NCBI GenBank assembly: GCA_947572405.1
Contig: CANPBV010000020.1
Coordinates: 1 to 18,448 of the forward strand
From: an uncultured Mycoplasmatota bacterium
GTDB lineage: Bacteria > Bacillota_I > Bacilli_A > RF39 > UBA660
Reading direction: 5' to 3'
Length of the DNA: 18,448 nt
Shown: in pieces, positions 7,592 through 14,926 of the stretch
Layout: every line of letters begins with the position of its first letter
Position numbering within the stretch: the first letter of the stretch is position 1
Position numbers and translations under genes: made by a program
Notes under the pieces: model-generated
What the model was told of the DNA's origin: nothing
Seen by the model: only the letters and a program-made list of their open reading frames with translations
The model's database searches: none

Positions 7592-7770
7592 TGTGAACAA
7601 CTACAATCATAAGTGTGTTTTACACGATCACGTTCTTCTGCTCTTTTACCATTATTAAATCTATCAACAGTTCCTACTAAGTATCCTGTGATTCGTCTAA
7701 TGCGCTCAAATCCTACTCCTTCTCCAACTGTTTTTTCCTTTGTTTCTACTTTTTCTACTTGTTTTTCCAT
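7588..7770 (-). CDS. nrdD: Separate glycyl-radical (C-terminal) domain of class III ribonucleotide reductase
   Basis: A 60-residue protein that corresponds to the extreme C-terminus of ordinary NrdD. Residues 21-52 carry FERIRRITGYLVG, then RFNNGKRAEERDRVKH; G29 in the RRITGY motif is the residue that would hold the glycyl radical. Residues 1-20 are a charged Lys/Glu leader that single-chain enzymes, as I remember them, do not have, and the tail ends CSCSH. It has its own ATG and GAGGGA ribosome site at five-base spacing, 14 nt after the stop of the large nrdD gene and in a different frame. The large protein lacks this segment, so the two must act together if the enzyme is active. It overlaps the start of nrdG. 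Confidence 0.85.
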   Translation of the reverse strand: MEKQVEKVETKEKTVGEGVGFERIRRITGYLVGTVDRFNNGKRAEERDRVKHTYDCSCSH

Positions 7771-7775
7771 TTTTA

Positions 7776-7781
7776 TCCCTC
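7776..7781 (-). promoter_or_regulatory. Ribosome binding site of the split NrdD radical-domain gene
   Basis: The minus strand reads GAGGGA, then TAAAA and ATG. It lies wholly between the stop of large nrdD (7785-7787) and the small start (7768-7770). It supports independent initiation rather than a broken reading frame. Confidence 0.7.
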
Positions 7782-7784
7782 TTT

Positions 7785-10094
7785 CTATTTATTATAACAA
7801 TCTAATTCTTTTAATTTTTCAACACTAATGGGTTCTCCTGCACGTCTTCCACATCTTGGACATACATCTTTAATAATTCCAACATATCCACATATTGGAT
7901 CTCGGTCTACTGGATGATTGACTGCCCCATATCCAATACCAGCTTCTTTCATTGTTCGAATAATTCTTTCAAATGCTTCTACATTCTCTGATGGATCCCC
8001 ATCCAGTTCAATATAACTAATATGACCTGCATTTGTAAGTGCATGATAAGGTGCCTCTAAATTTAATTTTTTGGTAATCGAAACATTGTAATAAACCGGT
8101 ACATGAAAGGAATTTGTGTAATAAGCACGATCTGTTACTCCCTTAATTTTTCCATAAATTGCCTTATCAATATTAATAAATCTTCCTGATAATCCTTCTG
8201 CTGGTGTTGCCAAGCAAGTGAAATTTAAGTTGTATTTCAAAGAATATTCATCACACTTTTTACGCATAAAACCGATAATTTTTAATCCTAACTTTTGCGC
8301 TTCCTCGCTTTCACCATGGTGTTTTCCAATTAAAGCTTTTAGACATTCTGCTAGGCCAATAAATCCAATGCTTAAAGTTCCATGTTTTAATACTTTTCTT
8401 AAGCGATCTGTTGGTTTTAGTTTTTCAGAATCCATCCATACCCCTTGTTCCAATAAGAATGGAAAGTTATATAATCTTTTATTACATTGAATTTCAAAAC
8501 GCTCTAACAATTGATCTTTTACCATATCCATCATTTCTTCAAGTTCTTCAAAGAAACCATCCATATCAGTTTCTTCCCGACTTACAATTCCATGCTTAAT
8601 ACCAAGCCTTGGTAAGTTAATAGAAGTAAATGACAAATTCCCTCTTCCTGGGGTAATAGAACGGTCTGGATCTACCATGTTTCCAAGTACCCTTGTTCTA
8701 CATCCCATATATCCTACTTCAGTACGGTAATCATCTGATTTATAATATTGCAAGTTAAATGGTGCATCAATAAATGAAAAGTTTGGAAACAATCTTTTTG
8801 CTGATACTTTACATGATAATCTTAGCAAATCATAATTTGGATCCTCTGGGTTGTAATTAACTCCCTCTTTTACTTTGAAAATCGAAATTGGGAAAATTGG
8901 AGTTTCACTATGTCCAAGACCAGCTTCTACTGCAAGTAAATAATTTTTCGTAATCATTCTTCCCTCTGGTGAAGTGTCAGTACCAAAGTTAATAGAAGAA
9001 AATGGTACTTGAGCTCCTGCTCTTGAATGCATTGTATTTAAATTATGAACGAACGCTTCCATCGCTTGATAAGTAATACGCTCTGTTCTTTGTATTGCTT
9101 TTTCTTTGGAAACTTCAAAAATGCGTTTTATTTCTTCTGAATTCTTTGCCAGTGGTTCAAATTTTTCTAAATCTACATCGATTGTTTCTAATTTATCTAT
9201 TTCTTTTATAATTGCGTTCATATTTATAAATGTTAAAAAGCCAGAATAATCTAATAAATCATAAATGGATTGTTTTAATTGCTTTTTAAATGTTTTTAAA
9301 ACTCCTGGTGCAAGATAATAATCAAATGCTGGGACTGATTGTCCACCATGTTGATCATTTTGATTTGATTGAATTGCAATTGCTGCTAAAGCGCCATATG
9401 ACATAATATCATTTGGTTCTCTTAAATGTCCATGACCTGTTGAAAATCCATTTTTAAATAATTTTCCTAAATCTATTTGCATACAGGTTGTTGTTCCCAT
9501 TGCCATAAAATCCATGTCATGAATATGAATATCTCCATTATCATGGGCTTCTGAAAACTTTCTTTTCATCAAATACGCTTTTGCAAACTCTTTTGAAACA
9601 GTACTACCATATTGAAGCATTGTTCCCATCGCAGAATTTCCATCAATATTGGCATTTTCTCTTTTGTTGTCTTCTTCATGCGCAGATTTTAATCCAAGAC
9701 CCTCAATTGTTTTTAAAAATTTATGCATTTTTTTCTCATCACTGAACAGTTGTCTTGATTGCGCCCTTCTTTCTCTATATTCAGAAAAATGAGTATAGAT
9801 TTCTTCATATCCTTTTTTCTTTAATTCATCTTCTATCATGTCCTGAATGTCTTCTATTTTAATTTTTTCCTCATCTGTATATTCTTTGTCTATTCTTTTC
9901 ATCACTGCCATATAGACTTTATTAATATCCTTTTCACTATATAATGATGTTTTTGTATCATCCTCATCAAAATTAATAAAATGGTCAAATGCTTTTTTAA
10001 TCGCCATAGCAATTTTAGTTCCATTAAAATCTACTTTTTTACCATCACGTTTTACTACTTTTAATGTAGCCAATTGTTCTTCTACACCCACCAT
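7785..10094 (-). CDS. nrdD: Anaerobic (class III) ribonucleoside-triphosphate reductase, large chain lacking the glycyl-radical domain
   Basis: This enzyme makes deoxynucleotides from ribonucleoside triphosphates under anaerobic conditions. The 769 residues contain an N-terminal ATP-cone (about 9-110, KVVKRDGKKVDFN to FSEYRERRAQSR) for dATP/ATP control, then the 10-stranded barrel with the active-site cysteines C204 (TTCMQIDLGK) and C465 (YMGCRTR). The C-terminus has the zinc-type cysteines C735, C745 and C748 (CGYVG, CPRCG) plus C766 four residues from the end. It then stops, without the RRxxGY radical loop that NrdD needs. That loop is on the next gene. The ATG has AGAGAGGA upstream and a near-consensus promoter. 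It is first in an nrdD, radical-domain, nrdG operon. Confidence 0.95.
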   Translation of the reverse strand: MVGVEEQLATLKVVKRDGKKVDFNGTKIAMAIKKAFDHFINFDEDDTKTSLYSEKDINKVYMAVMKRIDKEYTDEEKIKIEDIQDMIEDELKKKGYEEIYTHFSEYRERRAQSRQLFSDEKKMHKFLKTIEGLGLKSAHEEDNKRENANIDGNSAMGTMLQYGSTVSKEFAKAYLMKRKFSEAHDNGDIHIHDMDFMAMGTTTCMQIDLGKLFKNGFSTGHGHLREPNDIMSYGALAAIAIQSNQNDQHGGQSVPAFDYYLAPGVLKTFKKQLKQSIYDLLDYSGFLTFINMNAIIKEIDKLETIDVDLEKFEPLAKNSEEIKRIFEVSKEKAIQRTERITYQAMEAFVHNLNTMHSRAGAQVPFSSINFGTDTSPEGRMITKNYLLAVEAGLGHSETPIFPISIFKVKEGVNYNPEDPNYDLLRLSCKVSAKRLFPNFSFIDAPFNLQYYKSDDYRTEVGYMGCRTRVLGNMVDPDRSITPGRGNLSFTSINLPRLGIKHGIVSREETDMDGFFEELEEMMDMVKDQLLERFEIQCNKRLYNFPFLLEQGVWMDSEKLKPTDRLRKVLKHGTLSIGFIGLAECLKALIGKHHGESEEAQKLGLKIIGFMRKKCDEYSLKYNLNFTCLATPAEGLSGRFINIDKAIYGKIKGVTDRAYYTNSFHVPVYYNVSITKKLNLEAPYHALTNAGHISYIELDGDPSENVEAFERIIRTMKEAGIGYGAVNHPVDRDPICGYVGIIKDVCPRCGRRAGEPISVEKLKELDCYNK

Positions 10095-10131
10095 ACTTTT
10101 AAATCCTCTCTTCTATTTTTTGTACAATTTC

Positions 10132-10160
10132 AGTATAGTCCAAAACAATCTAAAAGTCAA
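10132..10160 (-). promoter_or_regulatory. Vegetative promoter of the nrdD operon
   Basis: On the minus strand: -35 TTGACT (10155-10160), a 17-bp spacer, and -10 TATACT (10132-10137), close to the sigma-A consensus. Directly upstream lie A tracts (complement of T runs at 10174-10180 and 10185-10192), like an UP element. I see no convincing NrdR box. Predicted leader is about 30 nt. Confidence 0.75.
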
Positions 10161-10583
10161 ACATTTGTCGGTCTTTTTTTCTACTTTTTTTTACCAATTT
10201 CGATAAGCCCTTATTTTTCAATATTTTTTTAAAAATCAATTTTTTTCAAAAAATGTATATTTACATTTTTGATTTTTTTATTTTTTTACCATTATTGGTA
10301 TTTTTATTAAAAAATCGCATTTTTCCTTTATTTTCATTGTATTTTCTACATTATATTTTTTTGAATAAATAATATTTTTTTAATTTTTTTTCATTTTCTA
10401 TATTTTTAATTTTTTACATTTTTCAATTTTTGTTCTATTATTTTTTCTATTTTCACAATAAATTTGTGACTTTTTTGATACGAACTTTTTTTCGGTTTTG
10501 ATTCTACTTATGGGATATTGATAAAAGGAGAGTTTTGGTAAATTTTTGCGAAATTAGAATATAGTTTAATTGGGTGAATACTT
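10161..10583. other. T-rich intergenic region with phased T tracts
   Basis: The divergent spacer between nrdD and the deacetylase gene is extremely T-rich on the plus strand from about 10165 to 10460, with more than 20 T runs of 4-8 bases, many 8-11 bp apart. An 18-base or longer AT-only inverted repeat centred near 10259 (AAAAATGTA / TACATTTTT) is inside it. No gene is visible. The last 120 bp are less skewed and must hold the promoter of the downstream gene, but I see only weak -10 candidates (TAGAAT, TATAGT near 10555-10565). Confidence 0.6.
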
Positions 10584-11846
10584 ATGCAAAAACGGTTGTT
10601 ATTTTTAATTTGTTTCATACTTCTTTTTTGTGGTTGCAATCAAAAAAGAGAATTGGTTATTGAGGGAGTTATTGAGCAAAACAAAACAGAGCTTATTAGT
10701 ATTCACTATCCAAAAACCGGAATTGAGAAATTAGATAAGGAAATTAGTACTTATATTTCTAATACTAGAACCAATTTGGAACAATATATAAAGAAAAATG
10801 TTTATATCGAGGATATTCCAGAACTCAATATTGATTATGAATACAAAGTTGTTGGAAATCGCTATTCTAATATTGTTCTCACAACTTTTTTCACCTCTCC
10901 ACTATTAGCGCATCCCATACATGAAATCAAGACTTTTGTTTTCGATCAAAAAGAAAATAAATTTTTGTATCTATCAGATATTGCCCCTATTAATATTGGA
11001 AAAATAAAAACAGAACTTTTAAAGCAACATCAAGATTGTATTTTATTAGAAAATCTAGAAACAACATTCCAAAATCCAAATGCCTTAAAGTTCACTTTTA
11101 CGGATCACTCTATTCGTCTTTATTTTAGTCCTTATGAAATTGCAAGCGGAAATTGTGGGATTATTAAATATGAGTTTCCAAATACTAAATTTAACATTCT
11201 GTTAGAAAAGGACTCGATTCAAAATACTTCTCTATTATATCAACCAAATAAAAAAGTACTTTCTCCTTTCAAGCCAACGATTGCTCTTACTTTTGATGAT
11301 GGTCCTAGTAAATATACAAAAGAAATCGTAAAGTTATTAAATGAATATGAGGCGAATGCTACCTTTTTCATTTTGGGGAATAAAGTAGAAAACTACCATG
11401 ATACACTAGCATATGTTTTAAAAAGCGGTAACGAGCTCGGGAATCATTCCTATAATCATAAGAAGCTGACAAAACTTTCTTCTAAGGAATTGCACAATCA
11501 AATAGAAATGACCAACAACATTGTAAAAAAAACATTAAATTACGATATCCGTTTGTTACGACCTACTTATGGTGCCACCTCTGGTTCGTTAAAATCAAAT
11601 ATTGATATGGAAATCGTCCTTTGGAATGTGGATACACAAGACTGGAAACTCCGAAATAGCAAGAAAATCTATGAAAAGGCTCTTCATGATATAAAAGATG
11701 GAAAAATTGTCCTAATGCATGATATTTATAAGTCAACTTTAGAGTCTTTAAAATTGCTTCTTCCTGAATTAAAAAAACGTGGATATCAAATTGTAACTGT
11801 TAGTGAATTAAAACAAATCCAAGAAATGCGTCATGAAAAAAAGTGA
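10584..11846 (+). CDS. PdaC-like lipoprotein polysaccharide deacetylase (NodB domain)
   Basis: A 420-residue secreted enzyme. A hydrophobic signal with lipobox-like FCGC (cysteine 18) suggests a membrane-anchored lipoprotein. Residues about 25-215 look like the DUF4163/DUF3298 region of PdaC and RsiV (FFTSPLLAHPIHEIKTFVFD, YLSDI, YFSPYEIASG). The rest is a NodB deacetylase with all five motifs: TFDDGP (236-241), HSYNH (288-292), RPTYG (326-330), DTQDW (350-354) and MHD (H379, D380). The metal ligands (Asp, two His) and catalytic residues are intact. B. subtilis PdaC has the same architecture and deacetylates peptidoglycan N-acetylmuramic acid; that substrate is an inference here. The ATG has GGGTGA six bases upstream. 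Its 3' end overlaps the next gene. Confidence 0.88.
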   Translation: MQKRLLFLICFILLFCGCNQKRELVIEGVIEQNKTELISIHYPKTGIEKLDKEISTYISNTRTNLEQYIKKNVYIEDIPELNIDYEYKVVGNRYSNIVLTTFFTSPLLAHPIHEIKTFVFDQKENKFLYLSDIAPINIGKIKTELLKQHQDCILLENLETTFQNPNALKFTFTDHSIRLYFSPYEIASGNCGIIKYEFPNTKFNILLEKDSIQNTSLLYQPNKKVLSPFKPTIALTFDDGPSKYTKEIVKLLNEYEANATFFILGNKVENYHDTLAYVLKSGNELGNHSYNHKKLTKLSSKELHNQIEMTNNIVKKTLNYDIRLLRPTYGATSGSLKSNIDMEIVLWNVDTQDWKLRNSKKIYEKALHDIKDGKIVLMHDIYKSTLESLKLLLPELKKRGYQIVTVSELKQIQEMRHEKK

Positions 11847-12225
11847 TATGACAACTGTCATTGATATCCAGTTATTTGCTACTGTTCTATCGATTATAAG
11901 TTTTGTAGTTGGTTTTATTTTACTGTATAACCAAAAATTATTAGAAGAGAATAAACCTCCACTTTTTTCTAAACAAGATACGTTAAACTATGTTGCATTA
12001 AACCGACTATTCATTCTTGCAATTGTGTTTCTATTTTTAGGCGCTAATACTCTTCACTTAAAGTTAGACAAAGAAAAAGGAGAAGATCTAACTTTTGACT
12101 ATTTAGATATTCTCTCCTCTATTTTAACCCTTATTGTCGCTATAATTGCCATTTATATGGCAATCGCTGCACTCAAACAGTCTAATTTATTTGATGATAT
12201 TTCTGTCGATGATGCGCTCCTATAA
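11833..12225 (+). CDS. Small membrane protein with three predicted helices, unknown function
   Basis: I do not recognise this family. The 130-residue protein has hydrophobic segments at about 12-32, 57-76 and 92-115, a charged KLDKEKGEDLTFD loop before the third, and an acidic C-terminus (FDDISVDDALL). There are no cysteines or obvious catalytic motif. The ATG at 11833 overlaps the end of the deacetylase gene by 14 nt; a second in-frame ATG at 11848, two bases after that gene's stop, could be the true start. Either way the two are co-transcribed, suggesting a link to envelope or peptidoglycan modification. Its stop lies only 4 bp from the stop of convergent nrnA. Confidence 0.7.
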   Translation: MKKSDMTTVIDIQLFATVLSIISFVVGFILLYNQKLLEENKPPLFSKQDTLNYVALNRLFILAIVFLFLGANTLHLKLDKEKGEDLTFDYLDILSSILTLIVAIIAIYMAIAALKQSNLFDDISVDDALL

Positions 12226-12229
12226 AGTG

Positions 12230-13192
12230 CTATTGTTCCATTTTATAATTTTCACAAACTTGGTCCAAAGCGTCTACTAAAGTATTTGCTTCTTCAAAAT
12301 TTTTTAATCGGACACCACTGGCATAAATGTGTCCTCCTCCTCCGAAAGTTGCCACTACTTCATTTATAATAGGCCCTCTAGAACGAATAGAACCTCTAAT
12401 ATTATTGTTGCCAAGATCTTCCGAAAAAACGACCCATACGAGTGCTTCTTCAATATAATTGAAATTATTCACCATGTTTCCTGCTGCTGCTGGGTCCACT
12501 CCATACTGGTGCAAAATTTCGTTTGTAATATGAATAAAGGCCACACCATGTTCTGTAACCTCCAGATGAGATTCTACATACCCTTGAAATTTTAATTCTT
12601 TGATTGGTCTTAAGTATAATAAATTGTACAATTTTGTAATATCAATTTTTGTCCTTTTAATTAGCCAAGAAACCAATTCAAATGTTTTTGGGGTTGTATA
12701 ATGGAATAAAAATCTGTTGCTATCGGCAATTAAACCAATGTATAACTTTTCTGCTGCATTTTTATTCACTTTTAATTTCGTATTTTTTAATAATTCCAAA
12801 ATCATTTCTGAGGCACTTGTTTTTGTATCATCAATCCATTCTATATCAGAATATTTCTCAATAAATGGATGGTGGTCTATTTTTATAGAGCATTCAAATT
12901 TGCTAACATCGACCCCATCTATCCTTTTTTTATCTGGGGTATCCGTTACAATTAATAAAGAATTATGATATAAATCCTCTGTAAATTTATCAAGCACCCC
13001 TAAATACTTAAATTTAGATGCAGGATGTCCAACTACATATACTTTTTTTTTAGGAAAGGTATTTAAAATGATTTCTTTTAATCCTAACGAACTTCCAAGG
13101 GCATCTGGATCTGCTCCTACATGTCTTGCAATTACAATGGTATCATATTTCTTGATTCTTTTGTAAATACGAGAATATATTCTATGATACAT
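12230..13192 (-). CDS. nrnA: DHH-family oligoribonuclease / pAp phosphatase NrnA
   Basis: NrnA degrades very short RNAs (2-5 nt) and dephosphorylates 3'-phosphoadenosine 5'-phosphate in Bacillota that lack Orn. The DHH domain shows HVGADPDALGSS, TDTPD, IDHH and GLIADSNRF with the metal-binding Asp and His residues; the C-terminal DHHA1 domain ends with GGGGHIYASG. At 320 residues it has normal NrnA length. The open frame reaches 13237 only through a TTG that overlaps ackA; I use the ATG at 13192, with AAAGAGTG upstream and a family-like N-terminus (MYHRIYSRIYKRIKKYDTI). It is last in the dusB operon, 13 nt after ackA. A GdpP-type c-di-AMP role is unlikely, because the membrane, PAS and GGDEF parts are absent. 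Confidence 0.9.
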   Translation of the reverse strand: MYHRIYSRIYKRIKKYDTIVIARHVGADPDALGSSLGLKEIILNTFPKKKVYVVGHPASKFKYLGVLDKFTEDLYHNSLLIVTDTPDKKRIDGVDVSKFECSIKIDHHPFIEKYSDIEWIDDTKTSASEMILELLKNTKLKVNKNAAEKLYIGLIADSNRFLFHYTTPKTFELVSWLIKRTKIDITKLYNLLYLRPIKELKFQGYVESHLEVTEHGVAFIHITNEILHQYGVDPAAAGNMVNNFNYIEEALVWVVFSEDLGNNNIRGSIRSRGPIINEVVATFGGGGHIYASGVRLKNFEEANTLVDALDQVCENYKMEQ

Positions 13193-13205
13193 AATTTCAC
13201 TCTTT

Positions 13206-14384
13206 CTATTTACAAAGGAGGTAAGTATCTCTAGCAATCATTACTTCTTCATCTGTTGGAATTACGTAACAAGGAATACTGGAATCAGGACTTGTAATTA
13301 ATACTTCTTGCCCACGAACATTGTTTGCTTCTTCGTCTAGTTTTAGTCCTAACACAGACAATCTTTCAATAATTTTTTTTCTAACACCGATTGAATTTTC
13401 TCCTACTCCTGCAGTAAAACAAATGGCATCACATCCATCAAGTTCTACATAATATTGTGCAATATAGTTAACAATTCTTTTTATATACATTTCCTGTGCA
13501 AGGATACAACGCTCATTTCCAGCTTGAATCCCATCTTCGATATCTCTTGAATCATTACTAACTCCGCTGATTCCTAGTAACCCACTTTGCTTATTTAATA
13601 TGTTATCAATTTCTTTTGCGGTCATTCCTGTTTTTTCCATAATATAAGGAATAATTGTTGCATCAATATCTCCACAACGTGTTCCCATGATCAATCCTGC
13701 ATTCGGAGTTAATCCCATAGAGGTATTCTTACATTTTCCATTCCAAACGGCACTCACACTTCCTCCATTACCAATATGACAAGTAATTAGTTTCGTGTTT
13801 TCCTTCCCAATTAATTGATTTGCTCTAAGCGCTACATATTTATGGCTTGTTCCATGCGCACCATATTTTCTTACTCCATAGTTTTGGTACCATTCATATG
13901 GAAGTGCATAAAGGTATGTTTCTTCTTCCATTGTTTGATGAAATGCTGTATCAAATACGACAGTTTGAACTGCATTTGGTATTACTTCTTGTGCTGCTCT
14001 GATTCCAACAATTGCTGCTGGATTATGTAAAGGTGCTAGAGACGATAATTCGTCTATTTTAGAGATCACATCTTCAGTTGCAATTTCTGTCTTATCAAAA
14101 TAAGCTCCACCTTGCACTACTCTATGCCCGACTCCTTTAATTTCATCTAAAGAGTCTACAACGTGATATTCTTTTAATTCATCTATCAAAATTTGAAAAG
14201 CGATTTTATGATTTGGCAACGCTACTTCTTTTTTGATTTTTTCTCCATTCATTTTAATTGTGTAGAAACTATTTTCAATTCCTATTCTTTCAAATACGCC
14301 TGATATTAATACAGTCTCTTCTGGCATTTCATACATTTGAAATTTTAAAGAAGAGCTTCCTGCATTGATTGATAATATTTTCAT
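13206..14384 (-). CDS. ackA: Acetate kinase
   Basis: Acetate kinase converts acetyl phosphate and ADP to acetate and ATP, the energy-yielding end of mixed-acid fermentation. The 392-residue protein is full length. Family motifs are intact: INAGSSSLKF at the N-terminus, GHRVVQGG with the substrate arginine, VFDTAFHQTM with the catalytic Asp, YGAHGTSHKYV, IGNGGSVSA, MGTRCGDID with the second arginine, FTAGVGENS, and TDEEVMIARD near the end. The ATG has a strong AGGAGG seven bases upstream that overlaps the stop of the phosphatase gene. No phosphotransacetylase (pta) gene is adjacent, so the acetyl-phosphate source is encoded elsewhere. Confidence 0.97.
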   Translation of the reverse strand: MKILSINAGSSSLKFQMYEMPEETVLISGVFERIGIENSFYTIKMNGEKIKKEVALPNHKIAFQILIDELKEYHVVDSLDEIKGVGHRVVQGGAYFDKTEIATEDVISKIDELSSLAPLHNPAAIVGIRAAQEVIPNAVQTVVFDTAFHQTMEEETYLYALPYEWYQNYGVRKYGAHGTSHKYVALRANQLIGKENTKLITCHIGNGGSVSAVWNGKCKNTSMGLTPNAGLIMGTRCGDIDATIIPYIMEKTGMTAKEIDNILNKQSGLLGISGVSNDSRDIEDGIQAGNERCILAQEMYIKRIVNYIAQYYVELDGCDAICFTAGVGENSIGVRKKIIERLSVLGLKLDEEANNVRGQEVLITSPDSSIPCYVIPTDEEVMIARDTYLLCK

Positions 14385-14395
14385 AAATTTTCCTC

Positions 14396-14926
14396 CTATA
14401 AATGATATTTGATAAATTCTCCGTTTTTAAGTCCTATTCGCCTTAATTTTCCATCGACTGGAATTGGCTCAAAACAATATAAAATCGCATTCACTAATCC
14501 ACCATGTGTTGCTAACAGAATAGTGGAATCTGGATATTTTGATTTTAATTCAATAATTAATTTTCTTACACGGACAATTAGTTCTCGGATTCCTTCTACC
14601 CCTTTTTCAGTATGATTTTCTAATAAGTTATGATAAAAGTCAAAGTCATACAATCTACTAGGTTTTCCTTCATATTCTCCAAGTTCCCGTTCATTTAAAC
14701 GGGCATCAATTTGTATTTCTTTATTGGGTGCTATAATCTCAGCTGTTTCTAAAGCCCTTTTAAGCGGTGATGAAATTACTAGGTCAAAGTTGATATGTTC
14801 CAATTCTGTTTTTGCCTTCTTTGCTTGCTCAATTCCATTTTGATTTAATGGAATATCCGTTCTACCTTGTAGTAAACCCATTTTATTGTAACCAGTTTCC
14901 CCATGTCTTACGATATATAAATCCAT
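14396..14926 (-). CDS. Histidine phosphatase (phosphoglycerate mutase-like) family protein
   Basis: A 176-residue protein of the histidine phosphatase superfamily. It has the N-terminal phospho-accepting RHGE (7-10), the LQGRTDIPLN block, the acidic NERELGEYEG segment and the second histidine in ATHGG (about 141). It is shorter than cofactor-dependent phosphoglycerate mutase (about 230-250) and lacks its insertions, so a small-molecule phosphatase is more likely than glycolytic mutase; the substrate is not readable. Its ATG overlaps the lysS stop by one base (TAATG), so translation is probably coupled to lysS. Confidence 0.85.
   Translation of the reverse strand: MDLYIVRHGETGYNKMGLLQGRTDIPLNQNGIEQAKKAKTELEHINFDLVISSPLKRALETAEIIAPNKEIQIDARLNERELGEYEGKPSRLYDFDFYHNLLENHTEKGVEGIRELIVRVRKLIIELKSKYPDSTILLATHGGLVNAILYCFEPIPVDGKLRRIGLKNGEFIKYHL

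Noticed and set aside
7785..7791. Sequencing error or programmed frameshift joining the two nrdD frames
   Set aside because: One added base here would fuse the frames, but the small gene has its own well-placed ribosome site and ATG. The fused protein would also carry a linker of about 40 residues not normal for NrdD as I remember it. No classic slippery heptamer is present. The alternative stays open until resequencing.
10251..10287. AT-only inverted repeat followed by T runs as a terminator
   Set aside because: The stem contains only two G-C pairs and there is no upstream gene on the plus strand for it to end; it fits the general AT bias of the island.
12329..12968. Plus-strand frames of 60-88 codons opposite nrnA
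   Set aside because: They mirror the conserved DHH/DHHA1 coding sequence and show no motif or ribosome site.
14396..14926. Cofactor-dependent phosphoglycerate mutase (gpmA)
   Set aside because: The protein is about 60-70 residues shorter than GpmA and lacks its insertions, so I kept the general histidine phosphatase call.
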